DNA of 64,000 nucleotides from Luscinia megarhynchos (lineage: Eukaryota > Chordata > Aves > Passeriformes > Turdidae), in assembly GCA_034336665.1 (NCBI GenBank), contig JAPFBE010000013.1, positions 20,749,056 to 20,813,055 of the forward strand, written 5' to 3'. Within the stretch, counting starts at the first letter, position 1, and the number at the start of each line of letters is the position of its first letter. This document shows, one piece after another, positions 45,579 through 57,492 of this stretch. The notes under the pieces were generated by a model. The model saw only the letters and a list, made by a program, of their open reading frames with translations, was not told the origin of the DNA and made no database searches. Both the position numbers and the translations under genes were made by a program.

Positions 45579-48417
45579 GTACCGGCTGCGGGACACGCTC
45601 CCGGCGGCGGCGTCCCCGCGGGGTTGCCGCCCTGAGGGCGAGGGAGCCGCGCCCCGCTTGCCGGCAAACTTGTCGGGAGAGAGGGACAGGGGAGGCGGCG
45701 GGAGCGGGACGGGGCCGGGACCGGGGGCGGGAGCGCGGCCGCCCCAGTGCCAGCCGGCGCTGTGCTCGCCCCGCTCGCAGGTGGCTGACGTGCAAGTCCC
45801 TGCCCCCGGGAGCGCTGCAGAGCATCGCCGACACCGTCGCGGACCGGCTGCGGCTCCCCTGGTTCTCGGGGGCCGTGAAGATCAACGTCAGCCTCGTGCC
45901 GCCGCTCGTGCTGCTGCCCGTCTTCCTCCACGTTGCCTCCCTGCACTTCCTGCTGGGGCTCATCATCCTGACGTCCCTGCCCGTCGTGGTGCTGTGGTAT
46001 TACTACCTCACCCACCGGAGGAAGGAACGGACTCTCTTCTTCCTGAGCCTGGGGCTCTTCTCCTTGGGATACATGTACTATGTGTTTCTCCGGGAGGTGG
46101 TTCCCCGGGGCCACGTGGAGTATTCCCAAGTGGTCGCTCTCACGTGCGGGTTAATTCTTATGCTTGCAGCCCTGTCTCGAGCCAAGAAGGATCCTGGCTA
46201 CCTTCCCATCCCAGCAGGCGACGAGAAGCCATCGCACCAAGGTTTGCCCAACAAGAGTGTTAGAGGGAGCTCCAGCGGGCTCCATGGCGTCTCAGGTGCT
46301 GGCAGCAGTCGCGCTGTGAATGGGGAGGCTAAAGGTTATTGCAGGATGTCAGCTGAGCAGCCAGAAGGTGTGAAAAAGGACTGGTGCACTAAATGCCAGC
46401 TGGTCAGGCCAGCCCGAGCAGGGCACTGCCGGCTTTGTGGCAGGTGTGTGAGGAGACTGGACCATCACTGTGTCTGGTAGGTTTTGCACTGCTGAAACTC
46501 CCTGGTTTTTCTCTCTGAGTTCCCTCCTTTTTAAAATAAGCTTCTATTTTTACAGTCCCTGGTAAATAGAGTTGCTTTTGCTATGTGCAAGACCTTATTA
46601 TACTCTTTAAATACAGAAAGCTTTGTATTTACCCTTTAAAAGAACAGGTAGAATAACTGTTTATTCTAAGTGGGTTGACCTGGTAGCTGAAAGCTTCTAC
46701 TGCATATTTCAGAATTGCCTTTACTTCTCTGTTTTTCATCACCTTGGGGTTGTTTTTGGAGTGGGTTTTCTTGGATTTGTTTTTTGGGGTTCTTTTTTTT
46801 TTTCTTTAGACTTGGTCTGGGGAGCACTAGCAATCCTGCAGTTAAGTTGCATTAGTGCTCTCCTGGGGCATGGGAACCCAAAGCTGCATTTTGGGTGTGC
46901 ATGTGGTGCTGGAACCAAGTAGGTTACAATGTGTCTCAGCAAAGGATACTACCCTTGCTAAAAATTTGAGACGAACAGTCTGCTGCTGTTACCCTACAGG
47001 CCTACTGTCTTGTGTTTGTAATTCTTCTACATAAAGTTAAAAAGCTTCTTTGAACGTTTTTCAAAGTTCTTAGCCTGTGTCGACTGGAAGCACCTTGGAA
47101 ATCAGGTTCTCTGACAGCTGGGGGAGGGAGAAGAAATAGAAAATTGTTTCTTTTTTTAAGCAAAGTAATCTCTTGTTTCCTTTTGGAGGATTAACAGCTG
47201 CGTAGGGGAGCAGAACCATCAAGCTTTCATCCTTGCACTCTCCTTCTTCATGCTCACCTCTGTGTATGGGATTACCTTGACCCTGCATACCATCTGCAGG
47301 GGCCAAACTCCATTTGTGGCATTGCTGTACTGCCCCGGGGTCTATTCTGACTACAGGTGAGATGTCTGTCTGGGAGAGAGCTGGGCTGGGGGCAGGCTTG
47401 CTCAGGCAGCTTAGCTCCTGTTCTTGTTCTGCTGTCAGACCTGAACACAAAGTGCTCCCTAAAAAACTTTGGAAAGCAAAGACATGTCTCTGCTTTCAGC
47501 AAGGTGGGCAGCCTGAGCCTTGGAGAGAGCTCACTATTTATTTGGAAAAAGTTGAAGGAGCTAGGATTTGAAGTATTTGTGTTATGTATAGATTTAAGTG
47601 TGTATGCCCCCTGATGCAGGTAATGATCTCAGCCTGAAATCCACACGCTCTCTCTCCCTCTCATTCCTCACTATTTATCTAGTGACTGTCCTCCAGGTTA
47701 CCTGCCTCGAACATGCCCTGTGTGGCAGGCAAAGTGGTGGGAGCTGTTTGACACGAGTTCAGAGACCAGCACTACCAGAGATAGGCAGAGTACTACTAGT
47801 ACATAAGTGACTCTTCCCTTCTCTGCTCCATCTCGTGACCTGCAGAGTAAGAGCATCCTGGTGTCCTTAAAGCCCGAGCACCATTACAACAGGAAGAGTA
47901 AAGAGCTAGGCTGTGTGACAGCAATGTGCAAGAGTAGCTCTGATAGCAGTAAAAGCTCTCATTAAGTAAGCCCTGAAGCTTTAATTTTGAGAAAGCCTTT
48001 AAGGATTATCTGATGAAAGCAGCAAAGTGAGATCACGGTGGCAGATGTAGACAGGGATTTGAAAGGACAGTGATTACCAGGGAAAGTCACTTTAAAGCAG
48101 CTGCTCCAGTACTAAATGGCTTCCTTCCCATCTTTTTCCCTGCTGCCAGCTCTGCTCTGTCGTTCACCTGTGTGTGGTACTGTGCCATTGTAACAGCTGG
48201 CATGGGATACATCCTCCTTATCCAGCTGTTGAACATCAGCTACAACGTGACTGAGAGGGAAGCTCGACTGGCTCTGCGGGACAACACTGGGCGCAGACTG
48301 CTGGGCGGGTTGGTGATAGACACTGGCCAGTATAACAGGGGACTGCTGTGCAACTGGGGCCACTTCCTGAGCCTGGGGTCTTCTCCTCCACAGCGCTCTG
48401 CCGAGGACATCGTGTGA
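45472..48417 (+). CDS. ZDHHC23: ZDHHC23 palmitoyltransferase, 4 exons, complete
   Basis: Exons at 45472-45578, 45781-46476, 47189-47356 and 48150-48417 join in frame to 412 residues; the human protein is about 409. Family role: S-acylation of cysteines on membrane proteins. The mammalian protein is also called NIDD and binds the nNOS PDZ domain through its C-terminus. Seen here are a Cys-rich N-terminus (C6-C8, C23-C25, C27), hydrophobic helices at about 74-90, 92-111, 121-139 and 149-165, then a cysteine-rich zinc domain at 238-274 with the catalytic DHHC at 263-266. Two more helices follow at about 278-298 and 325-350, and the C-terminal four residues are EDIV, a PDZ ligand. The start ATG has G at -3 and +4. 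It lacks about 20 residues that I recall preceding the equivalent point in the human protein. The gene lies tail-to-tail with CCDC191. Confidence 0.96.
45781..46476 (+). CDS. ZDHHC23: ZDHHC23 exon 2 (TM1-4 and DHHC)
   Basis: Follows a 202-base GC-rich intron ending CGCTCGCAG. It encodes four transmembrane helices including [20 protein letters not shown] and [20 protein letters not shown], a variable Ser/Gly linker, and the Cx2C...HCxxC...DHHC core. The donor is TG|GTAGGT, splitting the Trp codon after DHHCV. Confidence 0.96.
46747..46808 (+). repeat. T/G-rich low-complexity tract
   Basis: Lies in ZDHHC23 intron 2. T runs with GG to GGGG interruptions, ending in T11. Confidence 0.75.
47189..47356 (+). 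CDS. ZDHHC23: ZDHHC23 exon 3 (end of zinc domain, TM5)
   Basis: The acceptor is TTTTGGAG, with a weak pyrimidine tract directly before it, and the donor AG|GTGAGA. It encodes [20 protein letters not shown] and [18 protein letters not shown], including the last zinc-domain Cys (C272) and the fifth helix. Confidence 0.95.
48150..48417 (+). CDS. ZDHHC23: ZDHHC23 exon 4 (TM6 and C-terminus)
   Basis: The acceptor is TGCTGCCAG. It encodes the sixth helix, the [17 protein letters not shown] motif close to the human protein, [19 protein letters not shown], and ends in EDIV with TGA at 48415-48417. Confidence 0.96.
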
Positions 48418-51400
48418 CAGCCCTCTTTCTGCAGGTGACGGGGCTCACTGACTTTGTTTAGAGGGGGAGCAGCCCCTCCCACCAGGACTCCTTCCACGCA
48501 CAACCTTTCCTCGTGGTCAATGTGTGGGCTATCCCTTCACTGACAACACCAGATGCTTTCCCAGGTGGAATGGTTCTTCACGTGCTGTCAGCCAGCAATA
48601 GGATGCAGAAAGCAGTAAGCCATATGTGCAGATGTAGAGAGGAGAAACCTGCTGCCTTTTTCCACCATGGGAAACAGCACAAAGAGCACAAGGTTTTTAG
48701 AACTTGAGTTTCCCTTAGATGTGAATACTGGCATCAGGAGGAACCTGCTGCTGGTCTTCAGAGAGTACACTGGTTCCTGCAAAGGTTAAGGAATCCCTGG
48801 GTTTGTACCTACATGTGGCGTTTTGGAGAGATGGGAAGAGTGAACAGGTGGACCCGTGCAGAAACCAGGCTCTTTGGCTGAAACAGACTATCTAGGCTGT
48901 CACTGGCAGCACTCTCCTCTCTGGTGCATTAATTTATTTATTTTTACTATCTCAGATTCCATCCAGCTGTGTACTTGCTTCTAATAAGTGCCTTTGTGAG
49001 CTACATTCCTGTGGGACTTTGTAAGATCCCTTCACCTCTTGACCCCTAAAGTTGTTATTCCATCTCTGTCTGTCTAAGTGAGTGAAAAGAGATCCCACTG
49101 TTCTTTCTGCAAGCTGTATCTATATTGGTTTGAAGGTTTTGTTCTTCTCCCTCAAAGTGTTTCTGCTCTGGTTATGGGTTGTGACATGTGACAGCAGGTA
49201 AATACACCAAGTAAGGAGTTTTGAAACAACATGTAACTGTGAGCTCGGAGGGCAAGCCAAGAGTATTTTCTGTCTGGTATTACTGTAGCTTTATGGAAAT
49301 TACATTCATTCTCTGTCTATGGTAGAAGGAAGTCTGTGGGAGAGTAAGCAATTCTGCTAGCAGTGTAGCATCTTGGTTGTGTTGCTGTTAGCACAGTGAT
49401 CTTGTGTCCTCTCAACCTCCTTACTGTGGAGCTACCTGACTGTAGAGCTGTTTTCTCAAGCCAAGATGCCAAGGAACAGATCGACCCTAAGGTACATAGG
49501 GACAGGTAGAGGATGTGTTGGAGGTGTTTGTTTTTGGGATAGATGACCTGTACTGGCAGGTGAATGAACCTGTTAAAATGTGCTCTGCAGGAATGCCGTT
49601 TTTCCCTCATCAGACTGTAACTGTACTATGGTCTGGACTTGAGCTTCAGACAAAATAACAAGGTTTTGATGGCAATGATTTCTGGATTTTGTGGGTGGGA
49701 TTTTTTTGTTCCTTTTTGTTTTAAACCCTTTATGTAAGCTGTTGGCCCTGCAGTAATAGGAAAGGTGTGGCTGAAATAGCAGGGGACCTTGGCAGAAGAA
49801 TTACAGGTTGGGCCTAAGGTGCAAAAGTAGAGATAGGAGCTTTGTCCTAGCTATGGTGCTTTCAGACATGTGCAGCATGCATGGGTCATGCCTGCCCCTG
49901 AGTGCACAGGCATGGCAGACAGCTGAGGATGTTGGGCAAATGGTGTGCATTCACTGTGCTGCTGTGCAGTAACTTAGACAAATGGATGGATGGTGCATGG
50001 TGCCAAAAGAAAGTAGGGGCTGTCCCTTGGGATCCCTGCCATATTTATTGTGAGTGCTCCTCATGACATGTCCCAGTATAAAGACTGTGTCCCTCTTTGC
50101 ACTATTTGGTTTCCTCAAGTGGTACTTTTTATAACCAGCAGATGATTGAGGAGCAGCTACATTTCTAATGTGGCTGTACAGTTACTGAATTTCCCTTATT
50201 TCCTCTTGACCCTTTTCATTCAGTGAGCAGTTTTTTATAAGGAGGTGAAGGGATAGCACTTTTGCTTCCTACCTCTAGCCAGGCACAGTCGGAGGTTCTG
50301 ACCATTTTCTTGACCTTAATGTGAATAAAAAGGTACTCTGCTGGATTGAGCATAATGTTCCTTTATGACCTCCTGTTTGGAGCTTGAAGCCTGATCCTAG
50401 TAGTTCAAATTGAGACAAAGTTGCTTCCACCTGAGTTGTATGTAAATGTTTCCAATATGTATTTTGTGGTGCCTGCTGAGATGATGTCCAGCTCCACATC
50501 CTGGAGATAGGAGTTCTGTGGGCTAGTAGGATCTTCTTAGATCTTATCCTGCTGGCACTGAGGAAGATTAAGGCAGAAGGATCTCCTGGGCTAAATGAAC
50601 CATTGCATTGGAGACAGCCAATTTGTCTATCCCTGTGTACTGTGTGCCCAGGAATCAATCATGTACCCATGGGCTGAACGAGCTCTGGAAGCTTTTGCAG
50701 ATAAGTGATTTCTCAGATTCCTGCTACTCCCAGCTGGAGAAAGCAGAGCAGATCACAGGGTATACTTCCCTGGCAATGCTAACCCTGTGGTGCTCACTTC
50801 CTCCCACAGGCAGCAATTGGTTGCATCTTTGCATCCTGCCTGTCACTGTCGCCTTGTCCCTTGTCTCTCGGTGAGCTCTTAGTGACTGGGAGGTTTCAGC
50901 TGAACTGCTTACACTGAGACTCTCTTTGGGCTGTTTTCCCAGGCAGCATGGAATTTGGAGTGCAGATTAGGAACAAAGGACCTGAGACTAATGTAACCAT
51001 TCCATATCTTGGCCAAACTTGCTCCAGTAGAGTGGGGGTGAAGTGCTAAAGTAATTTTCATTTTTTGCACCGGCTCCAGGGGGAACTGAAATCATTCAGG
51101 GCACTAAAGGGTTGCAAGGATGGGGTGTTTTTTCTAGGAGGAAAATGCAGTGCTGGTTCCTCAGCGAAGTTCAGGTGGCTGTAATCTTCATAGTAATGGT
51201 GACTGTTTCTTTTGACAGCACAGCATTGGTTTATCTCTTCTTCCTGATAGGATTTGCTTTGTGAGATGAAAAGCATAAAGTAATAGGATATTTAAAAGGC
51301 ATCTAAATGGGCAGAAGAGTTTCCATCCCTTCAGATGCTTACTTGGGAACTCTCCTTTTAATATCCCTGAGAATTAGCAGGAAATCCTTGGAGGGTAATG

Positions 51401-52785
51401 CTCTCTTTGCAGTTTTTGCAAGGGCAAACTGTTGTGATCTGATGTGCTCAGGAACAGTTTCTTTTCTGAGCAATTTCCTGCTGAGCTGGGTACTGACCAT
51501 GCTGGTAGAAAAATGTTATAATCTAGACATGCAGAGTCAGTTCCTGGGCTCCCTTGTGTTAGTAGTAGCAGCCTAGATCTGTCCTGCCTGGGAGTTGGAG
51601 CATTGGGAGCAGCCTGCATGTCACAGGGGACTTGTGGGTTGTGTGTGACCTTCAGGCAAGGACCAGTGTCTCACCTGTAAAGCTGTATGCCTGGCACTGC
51701 AGAAAACTGTACCCTGTTGGCTCTTAAAGTTTTCCTTGTGTGTGAAGAGAGGACTTAAAGCTGATCAAGAACAGGGAAGAATTTTGGTAATAGCCAGCCT
51801 TGATGTTTTTCCACCCAGACTTTGGAAGTTAGTTTATCTTGCTTTACCCATGACCTTTTAAGAGGCCTTTGTTGTTTCACAAATAATGTGGACTTCTGCA
51901 GACCAGGCAGCTCTTAGGGGGCCAGGGTTCTGGTGTTGTTCTGGTGTTGCTGGTGTTGTAGTGTTATACCCTCTGTGTCCAAATGCCATCACCCCACTGT
52001 TTGGTGTCTGTAGTAGGAACAGTGCACCATTAAATACACCCTGTAAGTGGTGGCTTGGCACTCTTTAACTGTGTCTTCCTGCATTGTGCTTTTTGTAGGC
52101 GAATCACAGGTCCTCACATCGACTGTTTCTCCATTTAACTTGTCCTCAAATGACAAAAGTCACTGGTGAGCCTGAGCTGGTGCTGCTTGTGACTTCTAAT
52201 CACATTTCAGCCTTCATGCTATGATGGTGCTTTTTTTTTCCCTTCAAAGTAGGTTGCTTTCAAGTGTCTTAATGAAACCATTTGCTGTAAAATTTCTTCT
52301 GAAGATAAAATGGATACTGCCTCACTGCCTAATGTCTTAATGATGTGCTTGGTTTTTTCCTCCTATATGAATGTATATTGCCTCATTAGGGCAGGAAGCG
52401 TGTGTGATTATGGATGTTTTCCTGCATTCCTTTCAGTGAAAAATTCTAGAGTTACCTAGGAATTTTTTTTTTTTTTGCCTGCTACCAGGATGTTTGTGCA
52501 GAAAAATCTGTCTGCAGGCAGGTGAGATTCTTTCTGAAATGTGGGAATTTAGCCTTCCAAGATCTTCTCTTTATGGAATTCCTCTAATGATAATGTGAAG
52601 AGTGATGGGCTCTGGAAGAAACTGGAAAGTATTTTTTTTTTAAACCTGAGCTTTAGGAGGAAACTTTGTGAAACTTTTGTGAACTTTTTTGAAGAGGCTG
52701 ATGTGTGTATGTTTGTGTCCATTTTTCATCATATTCAGTGTTTCCAAATGGGTATCAAATGAATAAAAATAAATTAATGGAAATG
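48418..52785 (+). other. ZDHHC23: Probable long ZDHHC23 3' UTR and flank
   Basis: No coding exon is seen. Candidate polyadenylation signals are AATAAA at 50323-50328 and the overlapping AATAAAAATAAATTAATG near 52762, the latter followed by T/G-rich sequence. How far the UTR extends is inference. Confidence 0.4.
52762..52773 (+). terminator. ZDHHC23: Double AATAAA, candidate distal ZDHHC23 poly(A) site
   Basis: Two AATAAA hexamers lie six bases apart, at 52762 and 52768. A GT-rich stretch follows within 40 bases. This is the strongest polyadenylation context on the plus strand between the ZDHHC23 and CCDC191 stop codons. Confidence 0.45.
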
Positions 52786-55700
52786 ATCTGTGGAGTGGCC
52801 TGTTGATTTATGTCAACACATGCAGGCAAGCCAAATGACCAAAAGCTGCCAATATCTCATGGCTATTCAGCTGTGAGCTGGACTTGGGAATAAGGGAGCA
52901 ACAGGCTAAGGAAGACTTGGGAAACAAATGTTCTTCCAGTTCTGCAAAAGTTGACCTTTGGGTTTGTTGGGACTGAAATGAAAGAGACCTGCTGGCAGTT
53001 CTCAGCATCCTAGAAACTAGGGTAGGAATTCGCTCACAGTAGGAATTTGAATGGGCATCTTTCATCCTATGAGCAATGTATTATCAGTGTCTGAGCAGTG
53101 TCTGGCCTTTTTGTCCCTGTGCCTTGCTTTCCCACTGACACCTGCCTGCATAATACACCCAGAACCCCAAAACAGAACAATCTCTTGCTTTAAACCCTTT
53201 TCTAAGCTGTGTTTGGAAATGACATGGATATTCTCCTTGTAGATAGAAATGTAGCCTTTAATTCTTTGCTATCTTGGGACAGCTGCTGAAAGGCAAGATA
53301 ACTTTTAATGAGTAGAATCACAGGTGCCTTTGATTGTTCCAAAGCTCTGCTTTGGTTTGCCTGGGTAGTACTTCTGTCTGCTATTCAGCTGTTTCTGTTT
53401 GAAGATAACTTTGCACTGCTGACAACAAGGACCTTCCAGCAGGGTTTTAGTTGGATGAGACAGGTTTGCAGAAGGGTGTCAGGCTTGGACACCTAAGCAT
53501 AACTAGCTTTGTTAAGTCCAATGCTATTGATGGGGACACAAGAAACTTCTCTTCTGTCTCCCTAGCTTTTATTTTTTCTGCTGTTGTGACTTGCTCTGCT
53601 GGCCCTGCAGAGCAGGGCCATGCCTGGAGTGGCAGCTCCTGTGCTGGGAAGGCCAAAGGCACTGCTGGGGCAGGTGCCCATAATGGGATAACAGGTCTGC
53701 AAAGATGTGGGCTGTGGATCACACTGCAGTGGTCCATGGACTCCTCCCAGGCTAACTATTGTCCCTCCCTTCCTAAAGGGAGCAGAGGAAATTGTTTAAT
53801 TTTTCAAGCACTCTTTCAGATCCAGCTTGTGCAGGGCCTGGAGGACTTGGAAGTGACTGGTGTATAGATTTAATGAGAAGATGGTATTTCTGTGATTAAG
53901 GTTTCTGGGAATCTGCGTAAGAACTCTGTAAGGCAGGGGTGTTGGTAGAGGATGGGGAGTTTGAAATCACTCCAAGGTTCTGTATTTGCTGTTGTACTGC
54001 AGTAAAAGTCCTCCCCCCACCCCTGTGCAGGAGAACGAAAGCCTGGCTGTGCAGCCACCTCCCTCTCTTGCTAAGAAAAGCAAGGAGCTGACAGGCAGGA
54101 GTGTGCCTGAGCTGTGAGTGTGGGCTGATGACCAGCATTAAGGCATTGACATCTGCATCTAGCCAAGTGTTGGAGCAGGAGGAATGCTCTGCCACAGCTG
54201 CAGGCTGAAGCTGCTTCCTTGGTCTGACAAGCTCTCACATCACCCTCCTGTGGGAGCCTGAATTTGCAAAACACCAGCATTGTGCTAGGGATTTAGGGGT
54301 ATTCTGTGCATCATCTGGCATGGCCTTGCTTCTGCCAGAGAGGGGTGAGTTGTTTCAGCCAAGTGTGGATCAATAGGGAAATCAAGGGGCTTCTCATCTC
54401 CCTTTTGGTTTAGACCATGTTCAGTATGAATTTGCTTGATCCCTGAACATCTTCCCTATCCCTCAGCTGGATCTAGCTGAGGCTTCACTTCTATGCTTGC
54501 ACTGGCAGTAGACAGGGGCTGTCAAAGCATGGCTCCTGGATTTTCTTTTGGCTTCTTGCTGCTACAACTGTCTAACCAAGGAATGTCTTGTCAGGAGAAT
54601 CTTTCAAACCTACTAGGAATAGAAGGAAACCCTGGAAGGTGAGAGTCTTGGAGGCAAAGGACAGTTTCCAAAGTGTTGACTGTACATCAAGTTCTTTGGA
54701 GGAAACTAAGCTTCACATAAGCAGCATTATTTTCATGGATGGTGAGTGGGCACTGAGATGAGTGGGAGCTGTGGGCTTTGAGGACATAATGTGCATTGCT
54801 GGGGAAAAAATCTGCAGTTTAGCAAACTGGATACAGTCCTGAGTAGCCAGTGGTTTGGGGCACCTCTTTAGCTCTGCAACATGTACATATTCAATACATT
54901 CCTAGCCTGTTATTAGGGTCAGTTCCAGTCTGCATGTGGACACATCCACTCTACTGCTACAAACTCCTGTTCCTCCAGTTACAGCTGCAGCTTATTTTGT
55001 CTCTGGCTGGCTGGAATGCTGCATTCTCTCTAGCTGGAGATGCCTTCTCTCTCTCACCTTCTGTCCTCCAGGTTACTATTGTCCTTATGTTGCATTTGGG
55101 CTATAGGAGCAGCAAAAAGGATAATGCAACAAAGTTCTTCATGCAATGGAGAAGCAAAAAAAGAGCCTTTATTTAAAGAAACACTACACCTATTTAGAGT
55201 AGTTTGTGGAGCTAAGCATGGACACGATCTAATTGGTGCTAGGGAGGTGATGCTTCTGGTTATGTAGCTCATGCACCCTGCAGGTGCATAATCATTGTTA
55301 TAATTATTTTCTCTTATGTTTTTATTGAGCAGCATGAGAAATCCAAGGCTGCTTCCCTGCTTCCCAGCAGTATCCAATGGCATCCCTTACACTGTAAATC
55401 CAGATAGAGGATGGGCCAGAGACCTTCCTTGCTGTGTCCATTTCTCAAGCCCCAGTAGGGAGGAAAATTCCAGCAGAAAAATGGGAGTATAAGGGCTGGT
55501 TCAGGAATTTCAGGAGCTCATTGGGCACTACATGGCAGAGACTTGTAGTGGGGAAGAATATCCTAAGAGCAAGTGGATTGCTGTTAGCACCAAGTGTGGC
55601 TGCTGGCTGCACTAGGGCATTCGGGAGCTCAGCTCCAGCTCTGCTCCTCCCTGTCTGCCTGCTTGGCTCAAGTCCTCAGCAAAAAATGCTCCCCACTCTT

Positions 55701-57359
55701 TCCCACAGCATGAGTTATCCAGCCTCTCCCAGCTTGTGCTTCCTCTCACAATCTGCCTCTTAATGCAGCCAGATGGTCTGAGCTCGCCCACACTCCATGC
55801 AGGCACCTTCAGCTCCCTGTGCTGGGAGAACGTGCTCGTCTGACCTGCTGCTGGTCAGGTCTACACTGAGCCTTTGGGAGATGGGGAATGTTCGAGTGTT
55901 GCAAAAGATGTCTCTAGGAGGTACCTGGGAGTGACAGCTGTCTTCAGACCTGCATCAAGAGCCTGCTTGACAGCCTGGCTTTGTGGGCAGGGTCCTTTTT
56001 GTGGTCACATCCCTGTGTCTGCATGGACAAATTCCTGATGCTAAAGATCTGGAGTGTGCTGCTATGCTTGGGCACCCACCCGTGTCCTATGCCACCTTGT
56101 CTACAGCACTTAGTGCTGGTCTAGGTCCCTGGCTCTGGCCTTCTGTCCAGGGCCATTCAGTTGGCTTGACACAATGGGCACCAACAGCTCAGTTGTATTT
56201 GTTTCAAATGTGGGTTTATTGGAAACTTTCAGTGCATATATGGATTTTTCTAATGATCTGTTACAAGATAACAGTAAACTGTTGTCTTTCTGGTATTACT
56301 CAAGTACTTCCTGTACTGCCAAATGCTTTTGGAGAGCTTTGCCTATCTGGCTGTGAGAGGGAAGTGATTCCAGCTTCCTGCCTTATGTTGTTGCTAAGAC
56401 ATAGTGTACCTGATCAGCATACCCTGTCTGCATTATGCTGCAGGTTAAGGCTAAACAGTAGCATGAAACTTTCATTTTAATCATGCCAGCTTTAGCTTCT
56501 GTAAAAGCTACAATCTGTTTTTTTCTTAAGAGTTTTGTCTTTTTTCTTTGAAGTACTGGATCAAATGAAACGGCCCAGACAGACATGTGCAATACACCCT
56601 GAAATATTAAACATCTTGGGAAGTGTTTAAATGACAATTGAGGCTCATAAACTTGGGGTTACTGCTTGGTACCAACATCAAAGCACTGTGCTAGTGAACT
56701 GGCCAGTGCTGCAAACAAGGCAGCCCCTTACAAGAGAACCCAGGTTTTAGACTTTCTATATGCAATGATGTGATCTGGATCATTTGCAAATACGGTTTGC
56801 ATAAACAGGTCTTCCCTTTCCTCCTCCCATCCAAACTTTCCTGGCACAGTTAGCTAGAAACTGTGCTCTGGGTGGCCAAGTTCACAGCAGTGGTTAGGGG
56901 TCAGCTGACAGCCAGGTCTGTCTGCCCTTTGGACAAGCTGTCACCCTACAGAGTACTGCCAACGAAAAAGCACCAGTTACTGCTTAGGCAAAAAGAGGTG
57001 CAGTTCAGTTCTGTGCTTCCTTGGATGGAGGAGGATTTGTGTCATTGCTGCAGGTCTGCGTGTGGAAATGGCCTTGGCCTCAAACCACCATATGCTGGGC
57101 TTTGGTTATCTGGGCTCCATGGCCAACAGCCAAAACACCCCTACAGAGGCTTGAGGGGAATGGCTCCATGAAGTGCAACGTGAAACTGTCAGATAAGCTT
57201 CCATCTATGCTGTGTTTACAACATCAGTGGCCACAGGGCCATCCTTTGGCTTAAGACCCTCTGCACTTGATAAGCCTTGCCCTGGACTTGTTTCAATCAG
57301 CAGGGAGATAGCACTGAACAGAACTGGTCTTGTCTCCTTCCCATCTCATCTCTCTTCTG
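52786..57359. other. ZDHHC23-CCDC191 convergent intergenic region
   Basis: No exon of a known gene was recognised. The longest plus-strand open frame (55983-56480, 165 codons) has no domain resemblance and no splice support. The right part should contain the CCDC191 3' UTR on the minus strand. Candidate minus-strand signals are AATAAA at 56215-56220 and ATTAAA at 56476-56481. Confidence 0.55.
56215..56220 (-). terminator. CCDC191: AATAAA candidate poly(A) signal for CCDC191
   Basis: Plus-strand TTTATT reads AATAAA on the minus strand, about 1.1 kb beyond the CCDC191 stop. An ATTAAA variant lies closer, at 56476-56481. Either could be used. Confidence 0.3.
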
Positions 57360-57492
57360 TCATGTTTGGAAGTTGGGGAGAATCTCAGCTACTCTCCTGC
57401 GTAGCTGGTTTCTTCTTTCTTCTCTTTCCCTTTCCTTTTTCATCAGTAATGGGTACTGCCTCCACGCCTTGAATGCATTCAGTGTAAGTCTC
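57360..57492 (-). CDS. CCDC191: CCDC191 last coding exon
   Basis: The acceptor is TTTCTTTCAG. The split Lys codon joins the previous exon. It encodes RLTLNAFKAWRQYPLLMKKE, a basic ERREE-type helix and RRVAEILPNFQT followed by TGA at 57360-57362. I recall the mammalian protein continuing somewhat past the EILPDFQ motif, so the bird end may be shortened here. Confidence 0.85.

Noticed and set aside
45173..46129. 318-codon minus-strand open frame
   Set aside because: It is antisense to ZDHHC23 exons and its CpG island. The composition is Pro/Arg/Ala-rich, as expected for stop-poor GC-rich DNA, with no domain.
53590..53612. Small inverted repeat around CTGCAGAGCAGGG
   Set aside because: Arms of about 7 bases are within chance expectation.
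55983..56480. 165-codon plus-strand open frame in the intergenic region
   Set aside because: No domain resemblance, no promoter, and composition like the surroundings.
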